DNA of 16,292 bases from Bacillota bacterium (GCA_023391005.1 JAEWBS010000034.1:1-16292); one strand, 5' to 3'; positions 1 to 7,278 are shown, numbered from the stretch's first letter. Program-made: numbers and translations. Notes: a model not told the origin generated them from the sequence alone.

Positions 1-1125
1 GATAAAATTGAGGCGGTTGGCACAACCGAAGCGTTGATGCAGCAGTACGGCGATTCCGGCTGCGAAATTATAGACGCCACCGGCAAGGCGGTTCTGCCCG
101 GCTTTGTCGATTCGCATACCCACTTTATCTTTGGCGGTTATCGTGCCGATGAATTCTCGTGGCGGCTGCGCGGCGATAGCTATATGTCGATTATGGAGCG
201 CGGCGGCGGCATCAACGCCTCGGTCAGCAAGACCCGCGCGGCCACGCTTGAAGAACTCGTCGAGGTCGGTCGCGACCGTCTGGCCCGGATGCTTGAATTT
301 GGTGTGACCACCGTCGAGGGCAAAAGCGGTTACGGGCTCGATAAAGAAACCGAGCTTAAGCAGCTGCGCGCCATGAAGGCGCTTTCGGGCACACAGCCGG
401 TCGATATCGTCCCCACCTTTATGGGTGCGCACAGCGTGCTGCCTGAATATAAGGGGCGCGAGCGGGATTTTCTCGATATATTGCTGCGCGATGTCGCCCC
501 TGTGGTTAAAGCCGAAGACCTCGCCGAATTTGTCGATATTTTTACCGAGAAGAACGTTTTCTCGATCGATGACTCACGCTATTATCTCAACGCGCTCAAA
601 GAAATGGGCTTTAAGCTCAAAATCCATGCCGATGAGATGGTACAGCTTGGCGGCGCCGAGCTGGCCGCCGAGGTTGGTACCGTTTCGGCCGACCATCTGC
701 TGCAGGCATCGGATCAGGGCATTGCCGATATGGCAAAGGCCGGTGTTATCGGCACCATGCTGCCCGCCACCGCCTTTAGCCTTAAAGAAGAGTTTGCACG
801 TGCCCGCAAGATGATCGATGACGGCATGGCGGTCGCCATCGCGAGCGACCTGAATCCCGGCAGCTGCTTTACCAACTCAATTCCGCTGCTGATCGCGCTG
901 GCCTGCATCTATATGCGCATGTCGATCGAGGAGGTGATCACGGCGCTGACCATCAACGGCGCCGCGGCTGTTGGCCGAGCAGACCGGGTCGGCAGCATTG
1001 AGCCGGGCAAGCAGGCCGATATCATTTTCTTACGATATCCGTCGATTCAATTTCTGCCCTATCACACGGCCATCAACCTTGTTGAAACGGTCATGAAAAA
1101 CGGCGAAATCGTCCTAACCCGCTAA
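1..1125 (+). CDS. hutI: Imidazolonepropionase, 5' end missing
   Basis: Cytosolic metal-dependent amidohydrolase that opens the ring of 4-imidazolone-5-propionate to N-formimino-L-glutamate, the third step of histidine degradation. The reading frame is open from the first base (frame 1) through a TAA stop; 374 residues are visible. Seen: the metal-binding SHTH motif (window codons 38-41, His39 and His41), the substrate-side segment EGKSGYGLDKETE, MGAHSVLPEY, a further metal-ligand candidate in IHADEM (His209) and the late aspartate in ASDLNPGSC (Asp283). The spacing of these residues fits the family, and comparison with the usual length of about 410-420 residues suggests that roughly 40 N-terminal residues lie outside the window. 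The TTG at 34 is therefore internal, not the start. No other hut gene is visible; partners would lie to the left. The gene ends in a strong terminator, so it is the last gene of its operon. Confidence 0.95.
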   Translation, partial: DKIEAVGTTEALMQQYGDSGCEIIDATGKAVLPGFVDSHTHFIFGGYRADEFSWRLRGDSYMSIMERGGGINASVSKTRAATLEELVEVGRDRLARMLEFGVTTVEGKSGYGLDKETELKQLRAMKALSGTQPVDIVPTFMGAHSVLPEYKGRERDFLDILLRDVAPVVKAEDLAEFVDIFTEKNVFSIDDSRYYLNALKEMGFKLKIHADEMVQLGGAELAAEVGTVSADHLLQASDQGIADMAKAGVIGTMLPATAFSLKEEFARARKMIDDGMAVAIASDLNPGSCFTNSIPLLIALACIYMRMSIEEVITALTINGAAAVGRADRVGSIEPGKQADIIFLRYPSIQFLPYHTAINLVETVMKNGEIVLTR

Positions 1126-1153
1126 CTCCCTCCCCCTTATATATAAAGCGAAG

Positions 1154-1193
1154 CGCCGGGCCCGCTGTGCATGCAGCGGGCCCGGCGTGTTTT
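1154..1193 (+). terminator. Intrinsic terminator of the hut operon
   Basis: Perfect 14-bp GC-rich stem (1154-1167 with 1174-1187) around a 6-nt loop, followed by TGTTTTATT. It lies 28 nt after the hutI stop codon and separates histidine degradation from the next transcription unit. Confidence 0.93.
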
Positions 1194-1339
1194 ATTCATA
1201 CCCACGACCTTGTACAGAAAATATCTTCAGGATATGGCTCCTTATAAGATATAAACGTCCCCAAATAACCAATCTGGTAAATTGTGTGTCAAATCGCGGT
1301 AATAATTTTTAAAAAATTTACTTGTTTTTTAAAAATTCC

Positions 1340-1369
1340 TTGATATTTTGTAGTAAAATATTTCATAAT
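1340..1369 (+). promoter_or_regulatory. Candidate sigma-A promoter for the DUF1538-PII operon
   Basis: TTGATA at 1340-1345 and CATAAT at 1364-1369 are separated by 18 bp in a very AT-rich stretch. This is the best promoter-like pair between the hutI terminator and the DUF1538 gene. It would start transcription near 1376 and give a leader of about 265 nt. Predicted by eye only. Confidence 0.45.
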
Positions 1370-1640
1370 AAGTTAGGCGCATGAGATCTCATCTCATATA
1401 AAAATGAATGTACCAGTGGTGGCACCGCATTGAACATAGCTGATCTCTCTAATTTGAATAAATAAAACCTTATGTTTGCTGTGTCGCAGAAATCCAAGCG
1501 TTCGGGACTTTCTTCCGAGAAAAATCGTAAGGAAGTCTCTATTTTTATACGCGCGAGGACTGACTTGTATCGGGATGTTTGTATGTGTGGCGGCATCTGC
1601 AAATATCAGGTTCATCGAACGGAGGGAGTGTCTCTATAAC
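1370..1640 (+). promoter_or_regulatory. Long untranslated leader of the DUF1538-PII operon
   Basis: About 270 nt without a convincing gene lie between the candidate promoter and the DUF1538 start codon. Contents seen in order: a 12-bp perfect palindrome ATGAGATCTCAT (1381-1392), a GGTGGCACCGC stretch near 1416-1426 that superficially resembles part of a T-box, and a terminator-like hairpin at 1504-1546 listed separately. The DUF1538 reading frame stays open upstream through this region, but potential upstream starts such as TTG 1476 have no ribosome binding site and the translation is unlike a membrane protein. I recognise no known riboswitch class. Confidence 0.4.
1504..1546 (+). terminator. 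Terminator-like hairpin inside the leader (possible attenuator)
   Basis: Positions 1504-1514 pair with 1529-1539 (11 bp including two G-U pairs). After a 1x1 mismatch the stem continues with CGA/TCG (1516-1518 with 1525-1527) around a 6-nt loop, and an ATTTTTAT run follows at once. This is the architecture of an intrinsic terminator, yet it sits about 95 nt before the DUF1538 start codon with no gene ending before it, so conditional readthrough is a reasonable inference. Confidence 0.5.
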
Positions 1641-3170
1641 ATGATAAAATCAACAAATTACCTAGCTGAGAAGCTCAAAGAATCGGTGGCATCGGTTTTG
1701 CCGATCTGCCTTCTTGTACTGGTCGCTTGCTTTACAGTCGTACCGGTGACACCGGACATTATGTTATCCTTTATTGTAGGTGCTGTTTTGCTCGTTTTCG
1801 GTATGGGCTTCTTCACGCTTGGCGCTGATATTGCGATGACGCCGATCGGCAGGCAGATCGGTACCCGAATGACCAAAGCGAAGAATCTGTGGCTCATTTT
1901 TCCGTTGAGCTTTCTGTTGGGCGTAATGATCACGATATCCGAGCCGGATCTACAGGTGCTTTCGGCCAATGTGCCGCATATTGGTACGACGGTGCTCATC
2001 ATAACGGTGGCGATTGGTGTCGGAATTTTCTTGCTCATTTCAATGATGCGCATCATTTTTGCGATACAACTGCGGTGGCTGCTTTTGTTCTTTTATGGGG
2101 TGATGTTCCTGCTGGCCTTCTTGTCCGATGTCAATTATCTGAGTGTTGCGTTTGACTCGGGCGGCGTCACAACCGGCCCCATGACGGTACCGTTCATTAT
2201 GGCGCTTGGCGTGGGCGTCGCTTATGTGCGAAGCGATAAAAGAGCGGAGGAGGACAGCTTCGGCCTCGTGGCGCTGTGCTCAATCGGCCCTATATTGGCC
2301 GTGATGGTCTTGGGCTTCTTGTATTCAGGTGGAGAGATTACGGTTGAGAATCTGGCCCTTAAAGGCTATACCGATACTACCGCAATCGGCCTGAGCTATC
2401 TGTCCGCACTCCCCCATTACATGCATGAGGTTCTGCTGGCGCTTGCGCCGATCGTCGTCTTTTTCCTGATTTTTCAGGTTGTGGCTTTAAAGCTCGAAAA
2501 ACGGACCTTTCAGCGCATATTAATCGGCATTGCTTATACCTATGTGGGATTGGTGCTGTTTCTTGTTGGTGTTAACGTCGGATTTTCTCCGCTTGGCACC
2601 GCGCTTGGCGCGGAGCTGACGCACGGATGGAAGCGCTGGCTGCTCATCCCTCTCGGCATGCTGATGGGATGGTTTGTGATAGCAGCGGAACCGGCTGTGC
2701 ACGTGCTGAATAAACAGGTAGAGGAAATTACATCGGGCGCGATATCGGCTCAGGCGATGGGTATCAGCCTTTCGATCGCCATTGCGGCCGCGGTGGGACT
2801 GGCGATGTTCCGTGTGCTCACCGGTATTCCTATTTTGTGGTTTCTGGTTCCCGGTTATCTGATCGCACTGGTGTTAAGCTTTTTTGTTCCCCCGATCTTT
2901 ACGGCAATCGCATTCGACTCAGGCGGTGTTGCATCAGGCCCCATGACCGCAACCTTTATGCTGCCGCTGGCGGTCGGCGCAACCAGCGCCTTGGGCGGCA
3001 ATATTCTCACCGACGCCTTTGGTCTTGTCGCGATGGTTGCGATGATGCCGCTGATCACGATACAGGTTATGGGTATGGTCTATGTGATTAAGACCGCCAA
3101 GGGCGGCCAGATGCTACCGGCCGAGACGTATGACGATCTCTCGGTGATTGAACTGTGGGAGGTAATCTAG
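1641..3170 (+). CDS. DUF1538 family integral membrane protein, internally duplicated
   Basis: A 509-residue polytopic membrane protein of the DUF1538 family. Its transport function is unproven. The sequence is almost wholly hydrophobic segments and is clearly two homologous halves: SEPDLQVL (residues 100-107) matches AEPAVHVL (349-356), and FDSGGVTTGPMT (171-182) matches FDSGGVASGPMT (425-436). The repeats are offset by about 250 residues, half the protein. The glycine-rich, acid-containing FDSGGVxxGPMT motif in each half looks like a re-entrant or substrate-binding element, as in inverted-repeat transporters (inference). The ATG at 1641 is chosen because hydrophobic sequence begins soon after it and GGAGGGAGTG lies at 1621-1630, though the spacing is somewhat long. 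Upstream in-frame codons give non-membrane sequence. The gene abuts the PII-like gene, which suggests a transporter gated by its own PII protein. Confidence 0.88.
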   Translation: MIKSTNYLAEKLKESVASVLPICLLVLVACFTVVPVTPDIMLSFIVGAVLLVFGMGFFTLGADIAMTPIGRQIGTRMTKAKNLWLIFPLSFLLGVMITISEPDLQVLSANVPHIGTTVLIITVAIGVGIFLLISMMRIIFAIQLRWLLLFFYGVMFLLAFLSDVNYLSVAFDSGGVTTGPMTVPFIMALGVGVAYVRSDKRAEEDSFGLVALCSIGPILAVMVLGFLYSGGEITVENLALKGYTDTTAIGLSYLSALPHYMHEVLLALAPIVVFFLIFQVVALKLEKRTFQRILIGIAYTYVGLVLFLVGVNVGFSPLGTALGAELTHGWKRWLLIPLGMLMGWFVIAAEPAVHVLNKQVEEITSGAISAQAMGISLSIAIAAAVGLAMFRVLTGIPILWFLVPGYLIALVLSFFVPPIFTAIAFDSGGVASGPMTATFMLPLAVGATSALGGNILTDAFGLVAMVAMMPLITIQVMGMVYVIKTAKGGQMLPAETYDDLSVIELWEVI

Positions 3171-3836
3171 ATGGAACTCAATTATGTGATTTCCATAGTG
3201 GGCCGCTGCCGAGGCGAGGACATGGTTTCTTTGTGCCTAGCGCATGAATTGCCGATCGTTTTAGCGGCTTTAGGCAGAGGAACCGCCACGAAACGGCTAT
3301 TGAATCTGTATGGGCTTGAGGCCACCGAAAAGGCCGTGGTTATGACAATAGCAACGGCACAAAAGACAGAAGACTTTATATTAGAAGTAAGACAAAAGTT
3401 TTATATTGATATTCCGGGCAACGGCATCGTCCTTTCGATTCCGATCAAAAGTGTTGGAGGTGTAAGAACATTGGCTTTTTTATCAGATAATGCGGCTCCC
3501 GATAAAGCGCCGCCTCAAGTGACGTTTGAAAATGAAGTTATTGTGGTAATTTCAAACGAGGGTTATACCGAGGCGGTTATGGATGCGGCGCGTGCCGGCG
3601 GCGCTATGGGCGGAACGGTAATTCACGCGAAAGGCAGCGGCGCACAAAAGGCCGAAAAATTCTACGGCGTATCACTGGCGGATGAGAAGGAAATCATCCT
3701 AATCGTTGCAAAAACCTCTGAAAAGGCCGCGATTATACACAGTATTATCAAAGAGATGGGCCCTGACAGCCCGGCCGGTTCAATTGTATTCTCAATGCCG
3801 GTCACGCACCTCGCGGGGCTTCGCTTCAACCCTTGA
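3171..3836 (+). CDS. Tandem PII-like signalling protein
   Basis: A 221-residue soluble protein made of two PII-like (GlnB/GlnK-fold) domains. Domain 1 spans about residues 1-100 and domain 2 about 120-219. The same signature occurs in both: GRGTATKRLLNLYGL (35-49) followed by EKAVVMTIA, and GSGAQKAEKFYGV (155-167) followed by EKEIILIVA. Classical PII proteins are single domains of about 112 residues that trimerise and bind ATP, ADP and 2-oxoglutarate; a two-domain chain would have to assemble differently (inference). The classical uridylylation-site context of GlnB is not apparent. The ATG follows the DUF1538 stop codon with zero gap, and a GGGAGGT binding site (3157-3163) lies inside the upstream gene, so translation is probably coupled. 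By analogy with GlnK-AmtB and other PII-transporter pairs, it probably controls the DUF1538 protein at the membrane in response to nucleotides or a metabolite. Confidence 0.85.
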   Translation: MELNYVISIVGRCRGEDMVSLCLAHELPIVLAALGRGTATKRLLNLYGLEATEKAVVMTIATAQKTEDFILEVRQKFYIDIPGNGIVLSIPIKSVGGVRTLAFLSDNAAPDKAPPQVTFENEVIVVISNEGYTEAVMDAARAGGAMGGTVIHAKGSGAQKAEKFYGVSLADEKEIILIVAKTSEKAAIIHSIIKEMGPDSPAGSIVFSMPVTHLAGLRFNP

Positions 3837-3851
3837 TTTAATATTTATCTA

Positions 3852-3892
3852 CACCAAGAAGCCAGCGCCCAAACGGCGCTGGCTTCTTGGTG
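3852..3892. terminator. Bidirectional terminator between convergent genes
   Basis: A perfect 18-bp stem (3852-3869 with 3875-3892) closes a 5-nt loop, 15 nt after the PII-like stop codon and 87 nt beyond the stop of the convergent dehydrogenase gene. The trailing T-tracts are short on both strands (GTTTATG on plus, TAGATAAAT on minus), but stem strength and position suit a shared terminator. Confidence 0.8.
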
Positions 3893-3979
3893 GTTTATGC
3901 TTTATGTATCGATTACCGATGCGGATCGCTGATTAGGTTCATGTCTTAACAGCGCTGACTCCGGCTTAAAGGCGTAAAA

Positions 3980-5011
3980 TTACTTGCCGGTTTTGCGCTG
4001 CCAAACTTCAACCGCGTTAGGATTGACGAGGTTTTGGGGTACATTCCCCTGCAGCGCCAGAATGATATTATCGGTCGTCACGTCGGCAAGACGCTGCTGA
4101 CACTCGCGCGTCCACCCCGCGATATGGGGCGTTATGATCACATTGTCATAATCCGCAATCTCCATAATCGGGTCATCTACGGGAATTGGCTCCTCGTTTT
4201 CGGCAACATCAAGGCCACAGCCCGCGATCTTCCCTGTTTTGACAGCTTCAATCAATGCTTTTTGATCAACGAGCCTACCGCGAGCCGTGTTGATGAACAG
4301 CGCCGATGCCTTCATTAGGTTAAATTCCTTTTCGCCTACCGACCCCTTCGTGTCCTCGGTCAGCGGCAGATGCAAGCTGATAATATCGGCGGTGGAAAAC
4401 AAAGTCTTCCAATCGACCTTTTTGACATGATCCGCCGCGGCTTTTTCTTCCGAAACATAGGGGTCATAACCGATGAATTCACAGTGCCATCCACTCAGCC
4501 GCGCGATCACCTCGCGGGTGATGCCGCCCAGCCCCACAAAGCCAATTGTTTTACCGTAAAGCTCAGTACCGACCATCTCCTGCATGCGCCAGTTCGGAAC
4601 ATTGAGGTAGCGCTGATTTTTGCGGATACATTTACAGAGCGTCAGCATCAGAGTGACGGTATGCTCCGCCACCGGTACGCGGTTGACCGGGGACACGGCA
4701 ACCAGCACACCGTTTTCTTCAGTGGCCTTTAGGTCAATATGGTCAACACCGATGCCATACTTTGAAATAATAGCCAGACGGTCAGCCTGCTCCAATATCT
4801 CGCGCGGGAATTTTTCACGCGACATACCGATAAAACCGTCATATTCCTTGACGATGCGTTTCATTTCCTCAACCGAACGCTTATCGGCCCGATTGCAGAT
4901 GTCCGACCCAAACTCGACCTCGCAGCCCAATTCTTTAAGCCGGTTTGCCGTCTCAAATGCCGGTGGTACCGGTTCTGAAATTAAAACGCGTTTTCCTTCT
5001 AGTGGCTTCAT
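3980..5011 (-). CDS. D-isomer-specific 2-hydroxyacid dehydrogenase (SerA-like)
   Basis: A 343-residue NAD(P)-dependent oxidoreductase of the D-2-hydroxyacid dehydrogenase family, interconverting a (D)-2-hydroxyacid and its 2-oxoacid in the cytosol. Seen: substrate-domain segment SKYGIGVDHID (83-93), dinucleotide loop VGLGGIT (159-165), and the catalytic triad by spacing: Arg244 in NTARGRLVD, Glu273 in LDVAENEEP, His296 in TPHIAGW. The third glycine of the usual GLGxxG is Thr165, a mild oddity. It lacks the C-terminal ACT domain of long SerA proteins, so serine biosynthesis is not implied. The ATG at 5011 is chosen over GTG 5020 because GAGGTG sits 8 nt before it. It is the last gene of the reductase operon. 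Families of this type include (S)-sulfolactate dehydrogenase SlcC, glyoxylate/hydroxypyruvate reductase and others; the substrate is unassigned. Confidence 0.9.
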   Translation of the reverse strand: MKPLEGKRVLISEPVPPAFETANRLKELGCEVEFGSDICNRADKRSVEEMKRIVKEYDGFIGMSREKFPREILEQADRLAIISKYGIGVDHIDLKATEENGVLVAVSPVNRVPVAEHTVTLMLTLCKCIRKNQRYLNVPNWRMQEMVGTELYGKTIGFVGLGGITREVIARLSGWHCEFIGYDPYVSEEKAAADHVKKVDWKTLFSTADIISLHLPLTEDTKGSVGEKEFNLMKASALFINTARGRLVDQKALIEAVKTGKIAGCGLDVAENEEPIPVDDPIMEIADYDNVIITPHIAGWTRECQQRLADVTTDNIILALQGNVPQNLVNPNAVEVWQRKTGK

Positions 5012-5104
5012 TAAACACACACCTCTTTATAGATTTCAAACTGTCCGCCGGCGCCAGCCATTTAAATAGCGCACAGTAAGATATAGCGCCGTCAGGCGAA
5101 TCGC

Positions 5105-6058
5105 TTAAAGCCATACCTGATCATAATGCGCCGAAATCAGCTTAACGAGATGCACCATAACCTCGTTATAAGGGACTGCAATGCCTAACTTTCTCGCTTC
5201 TTGCACCAGATATCCGTTGATGGTATCAATCTCGGTGGGCATTTTATTATGAATATCCTGCGCCATCGACACGAAGTGATGCTGGGCGTAATAGGTGGCA
5301 TGAATATAAGCGCGCATCTCGTGATAGTCAAGCTCGACGCCCTTGGCATTGGCTACAGCTACAGTCTCGGCACACAGATGATTGATCATGATAAAACCGT
5401 TACGGTCGTTGGAATAAACATCGTTGGAAAGGCGGGAAACCCCGGCCAGCGCATTGCCGCAGCAGTTGACGCAAAACTTGGTCCAGATATTTTTCTCGGT
5501 GTTCGGGGCAGCCAGCGTTGTGTATCCGAAGGATGCAAACAGTGCGCCGAGCTGCGCAAGCTGCGGGCTGTCGGTTTTGGTATAAGGCATCATCGAAGCC
5601 AGTGGCGAGCGGTTGTGGTTGGTGGTATCCTTGATAATGCCCAGACCCAAAAAGTCCGATGCAATGCTGGCGCTGCCGTAAAAGATCTGCTGCGCCGGCA
5701 CGTATTTGGCGATGATGTCGGCATTGCCCATGCCGTTTTGCAGAGTCAGGACGCTGGTGTTTTCACCTATAATCGGCAGCGCCCGTTTGACGGTCGCCTC
5801 GGTCTGCATGCCTTTGCAGGAGATCAAAACCAGATCGGGATAAACGCCGTCGGCAATGACGTCGGTGACGTTTAGGGTCGCATGCGGCCTTACAAGCACG
5901 TCCTCTTGGTCCTTCTTTTTAAGGACGATCCCCTTTTCTGAAATGACCGCCACGTTCTCTTTCCAGCCGCTGACCAGCCATGTTTCGTGGCCGTACTGTG
6001 CCATTCTGCCGCCAAAAAGGCAGGCCATGGCTCCAGTACCCATCACTGCTATTTTCAT
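5105..6058 (-). CDS. Ketopantoate reductase family (PanE/ApbA-like) oxidoreductase
   Basis: A 317-residue NADPH-dependent reductase of the PanE/ApbA family, which reduces a 2-oxo group; the founding reaction is 2-dehydropantoate to pantoate in coenzyme A synthesis. Seen: N-terminal Rossmann motif MGTGAMA (6-12), LQNGMGN (116-122) of the coenzyme domain, the catalytic-lysine block IWTKFCVNCCGN (Lys204, Asn208) and the C-terminal substrate helix with Glu286 in TEIDTINGYLVQEARKLGI. The ATG at 6058 is chosen because AGAGAGG lies 9 nt upstream and the Rossmann strand starts right after it; the longer open frame upstream runs into dehydratase relic sequence. The catabolic context, next to a D-hydroxyacid dehydrogenase and an SDR, suggests a 2-oxoacid other than ketopantoate. 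The gap to the downstream dehydrogenase is 93 nt. Confidence 0.87.
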   Translation of the reverse strand: MKIAVMGTGAMACLFGGRMAQYGHETWLVSGWKENVAVISEKGIVLKKKDQEDVLVRPHATLNVTDVIADGVYPDLVLISCKGMQTEATVKRALPIIGENTSVLTLQNGMGNADIIAKYVPAQQIFYGSASIASDFLGLGIIKDTTNHNRSPLASMMPYTKTDSPQLAQLGALFASFGYTTLAAPNTEKNIWTKFCVNCCGNALAGVSRLSNDVYSNDRNGFIMINHLCAETVAVANAKGVELDYHEMRAYIHATYYAQHHFVSMAQDIHNKMPTEIDTINGYLVQEARKLGIAVPYNEVMVHLVKLISAHYDQVWL

Positions 6059-6123
6059 GATATATTTCCTCTCTTTCGCAACTGTATCATAACCGCGCCT
6101 GCGGAAAATCGCGGTCGGTAAAT

Positions 6124-6420
6124 CTATAGAACCTGAATGACCGCGCCCATATCCGCCGAGAGACCAGCGCGGCATATTTGGCCAGCGCAGTTGTCATCGG
6201 CTTTTTTAAAGGCTGCCACACAGCCCTGCGGCGCGCGCGCCTGATCATCGACATGCAGCGTGATGGTACGCGTGGGAATGTCGATTTGTGATACTGTCGC
6301 CATCCTCGACCAGACGGTGAGCCCACTCGAGGCGGCGTGGGGCGTACCCGAATACATGTCTTTCTGGTCGTGTACCCCGTCGGTGATCAGCACGCCGCTT
6401 TCGTCCATGCTGCGGGGGCT
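6124..6420 (-). pseudogene. ilvD: Decayed C-terminal remnant of a dihydroxyacid dehydratase (IlvD/Edd family)
   Basis: About 300 nt on the minus strand encode, in changing frames, the C-terminal landmarks of IlvD/Edd dehydratases. In order: DESGVLITDG and YSGT (frame A), LVEDGDSI (6290-6313, third frame), QIDIPTRTITLHVDD (frame A), ALAKYAALVS (about 6160-6188, second frame) and SADMGAVIQVL plus stop (frame A, to 6124). Intact proteins carry these in one frame as LITDGRFSG, PEA...GG, ...VEDGD-I-IDIP-R...L-V and YA-LVSSADKGAV. At least four frame changes, a small insertion after ITDG and loss of roughly the first 450 residues mark it as a relic. It starts immediately after the SDR stop codon, so an ilvD-like gene once sat between the SDR and the PanE-like gene. 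It should not be annotated as a 94-residue protein. Confidence 0.8.
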
Positions 6421-7194
6421 TTACTGGTAGGAATACTGCGGATTTTGAACGCAGAGCTTGGCGCCTGCAACTTCAATCTGGGTGCCGTTAATATATCCCG
6501 CGCAATCCGACGCCAGAAATGCGAGGAGCTTGGCGTTATCCTCGGGGGTACCAAAGCGCCGCATCGGAATATCCTGCATCAGCCGCTCACCATTCAGGCG
6601 GATATTCTCAGCCGATATTTCGGTTGCCGTCATGCCGGGCACATAGGCGACCACGCGGATATGGTCCTTGGCCAGCTCGGCGGCAAAGGTTCGTGTCAGC
6701 GAGGAGACGGCTGCCTTGCAGGCGCTGTAAGGGGCGCGCCCAGCATTGGGAACAACCGCTGAGAAAGAGGAGGCGTTCAAAATAACCCCGCCCCCGGTTC
6801 TGCGCATATGTGTGGCGGCAATTTTACTACAGGAAAATACCGACACGAGAATGTTATCGGTCATTTTGCGGAATTCTTCAACCTCGTAGTCCATGAGACT
6901 TTTGATCTGGTTAGAACCCGCATTATTGACCCAAACATCTATTTGTCCATATTTGGCGGCAACAGCGTCGGCAAAATCAGACATCGCCTGATAATCGGTT
7001 ACGTCGACGCTGCGCGTCATAAGCTCAAAGCCCATCTCTTGATATTCCGCCGCTACTTCGTCCAGCTTGCTTTGACGACGGCCGCAAATGGCGACATTAC
7101 AACCTTCACGTAAAAATTCTAACGCAGCCCGTTTTCCTATTCCGGTGCCACCGCCGGTAATAACAACTGTTTTCCCCTTCAAATTCAGTTCCAT
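6421..7194 (-). CDS. Short-chain dehydrogenase/reductase (SDR)
   Basis: A 257-residue classical SDR that oxidises or reduces a hydroxyl/keto group with NAD(P)(H). Seen: the cofactor motif TGGGTGIG (13-20); GRR (38-40) at the end of the second strand, whose arginines suggest NADP preference; NNAG (90-93); the catalytic residues Ser142/Ser143, Tyr156 and Lys160 (YSACK); and a late PG motif (YVPGMTATE). The length is normal for the family. The ATG at 7194 has AAGGAG 8 nt upstream. It is the first gene of the minus-strand reductase operon and is divergent from the iclR-family regulator, hence a likely target of it. Substrate specificity cannot be read from the sequence; annotation as glucose or 3-oxoacyl-ACP reductase would be over-precise. 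Confidence 0.92.
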   Translation of the reverse strand: MELNLKGKTVVITGGGTGIGKRAALEFLREGCNVAICGRRQSKLDEVAAEYQEMGFELMTRSVDVTDYQAMSDFADAVAAKYGQIDVWVNNAGSNQIKSLMDYEVEEFRKMTDNILVSVFSCSKIAATHMRRTGGGVILNASSFSAVVPNAGRAPYSACKAAVSSLTRTFAAELAKDHIRVVAYVPGMTATEISAENIRLNGERLMQDIPMRRFGTPEDNAKLLAFLASDCAGYINGTQIEVAGAKLCVQNPQYSYQ

Positions 7195-7231
7195 GATTAT
7201 AACTCCTTATCGTTATTTTTAAATTGGCAAC

Positions 7232-7260
7232 CTTATAGTGGAAAAGTTTTCCGACATCGT
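7232..7260 (-). promoter_or_regulatory. Possible promoter of the SDR-led operon
   Basis: On the minus strand TATAAG (plus 7232-7237) could be a -10 box about 40 nt before the SDR start codon. The -35 region (plus 7255-7260) is poor, as expected for a regulated promoter. The palindrome at 7240-7252 would lie between the two boxes. Confidence 0.3.
7240..7252. promoter_or_regulatory. Candidate IclR-family operator
   Basis: GGAAAAGTTTTCC is a perfect 13-bp palindrome with a central G, preceded by T. It resembles the TGGAAATnATTTCCA-type sites bound by several IclR-family regulators. It lies between the SDR start codon (7194) and the regulator start codon (7429), over the poor -35 region of the regulator promoter and inside the candidate SDR promoter. 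Autoregulation plus control of the SDR operon is the natural inference. Confidence 0.5.
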
Positions 7261-7269
7261 TTTTGACCG

Positions 7270-7278
7270 TGTTATAAT
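7270..7278 (+). promoter_or_regulatory. Extended -10 promoter of the iclR-family gene
   Basis: TGTTATAAT is a perfect extended -10 element (TG at 7270-7271, TATAAT at 7273-7278). The matching -35 region near 7250 is weak and overlaps the palindrome. The start site would be near 7285, giving a leader of about 143 nt. Confidence 0.5.

Noticed and set aside
1410..1430. GGTGGCACCGC stretch resembling a T-box antiterminator sequence
   Set aside because: The full AGGGTGGTACCGCG consensus is not met, no Stem I with specifier loop could fit between the candidate promoter and this site, and the terminator-like hairpin is about 80 nt further on instead of overlapping it.
1476..1640. N-terminal extension of the DUF1538 protein from TTG 1476
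   Set aside because: No ribosome binding site precedes it, the peptide is unlike the family, and it runs through a terminator-like hairpin. ATG 1641 with GGAGGGAGTG upstream is better.
6059..6175. Longer N-terminus for the PanE-like protein
   Set aside because: The added residues come from relic sequence and precede the strong ribosome binding site and the Rossmann start at 6058.
6124..6408. A 94-codon open frame as a small hypothetical gene
   Set aside because: It has no ribosome binding site, and dehydratase motifs continue in the other two frames, so it is a piece of the ilvD-like relic.
7224..7238. Near-match TTGGCAACCTTATAG to TTGGTAATCTTATAG at 14776-14790 as a shared operator
   Set aside because: With two mismatches in 15 bases, such pairs are expected by chance between AT-rich regions of this size, and the surrounding spacing differs.
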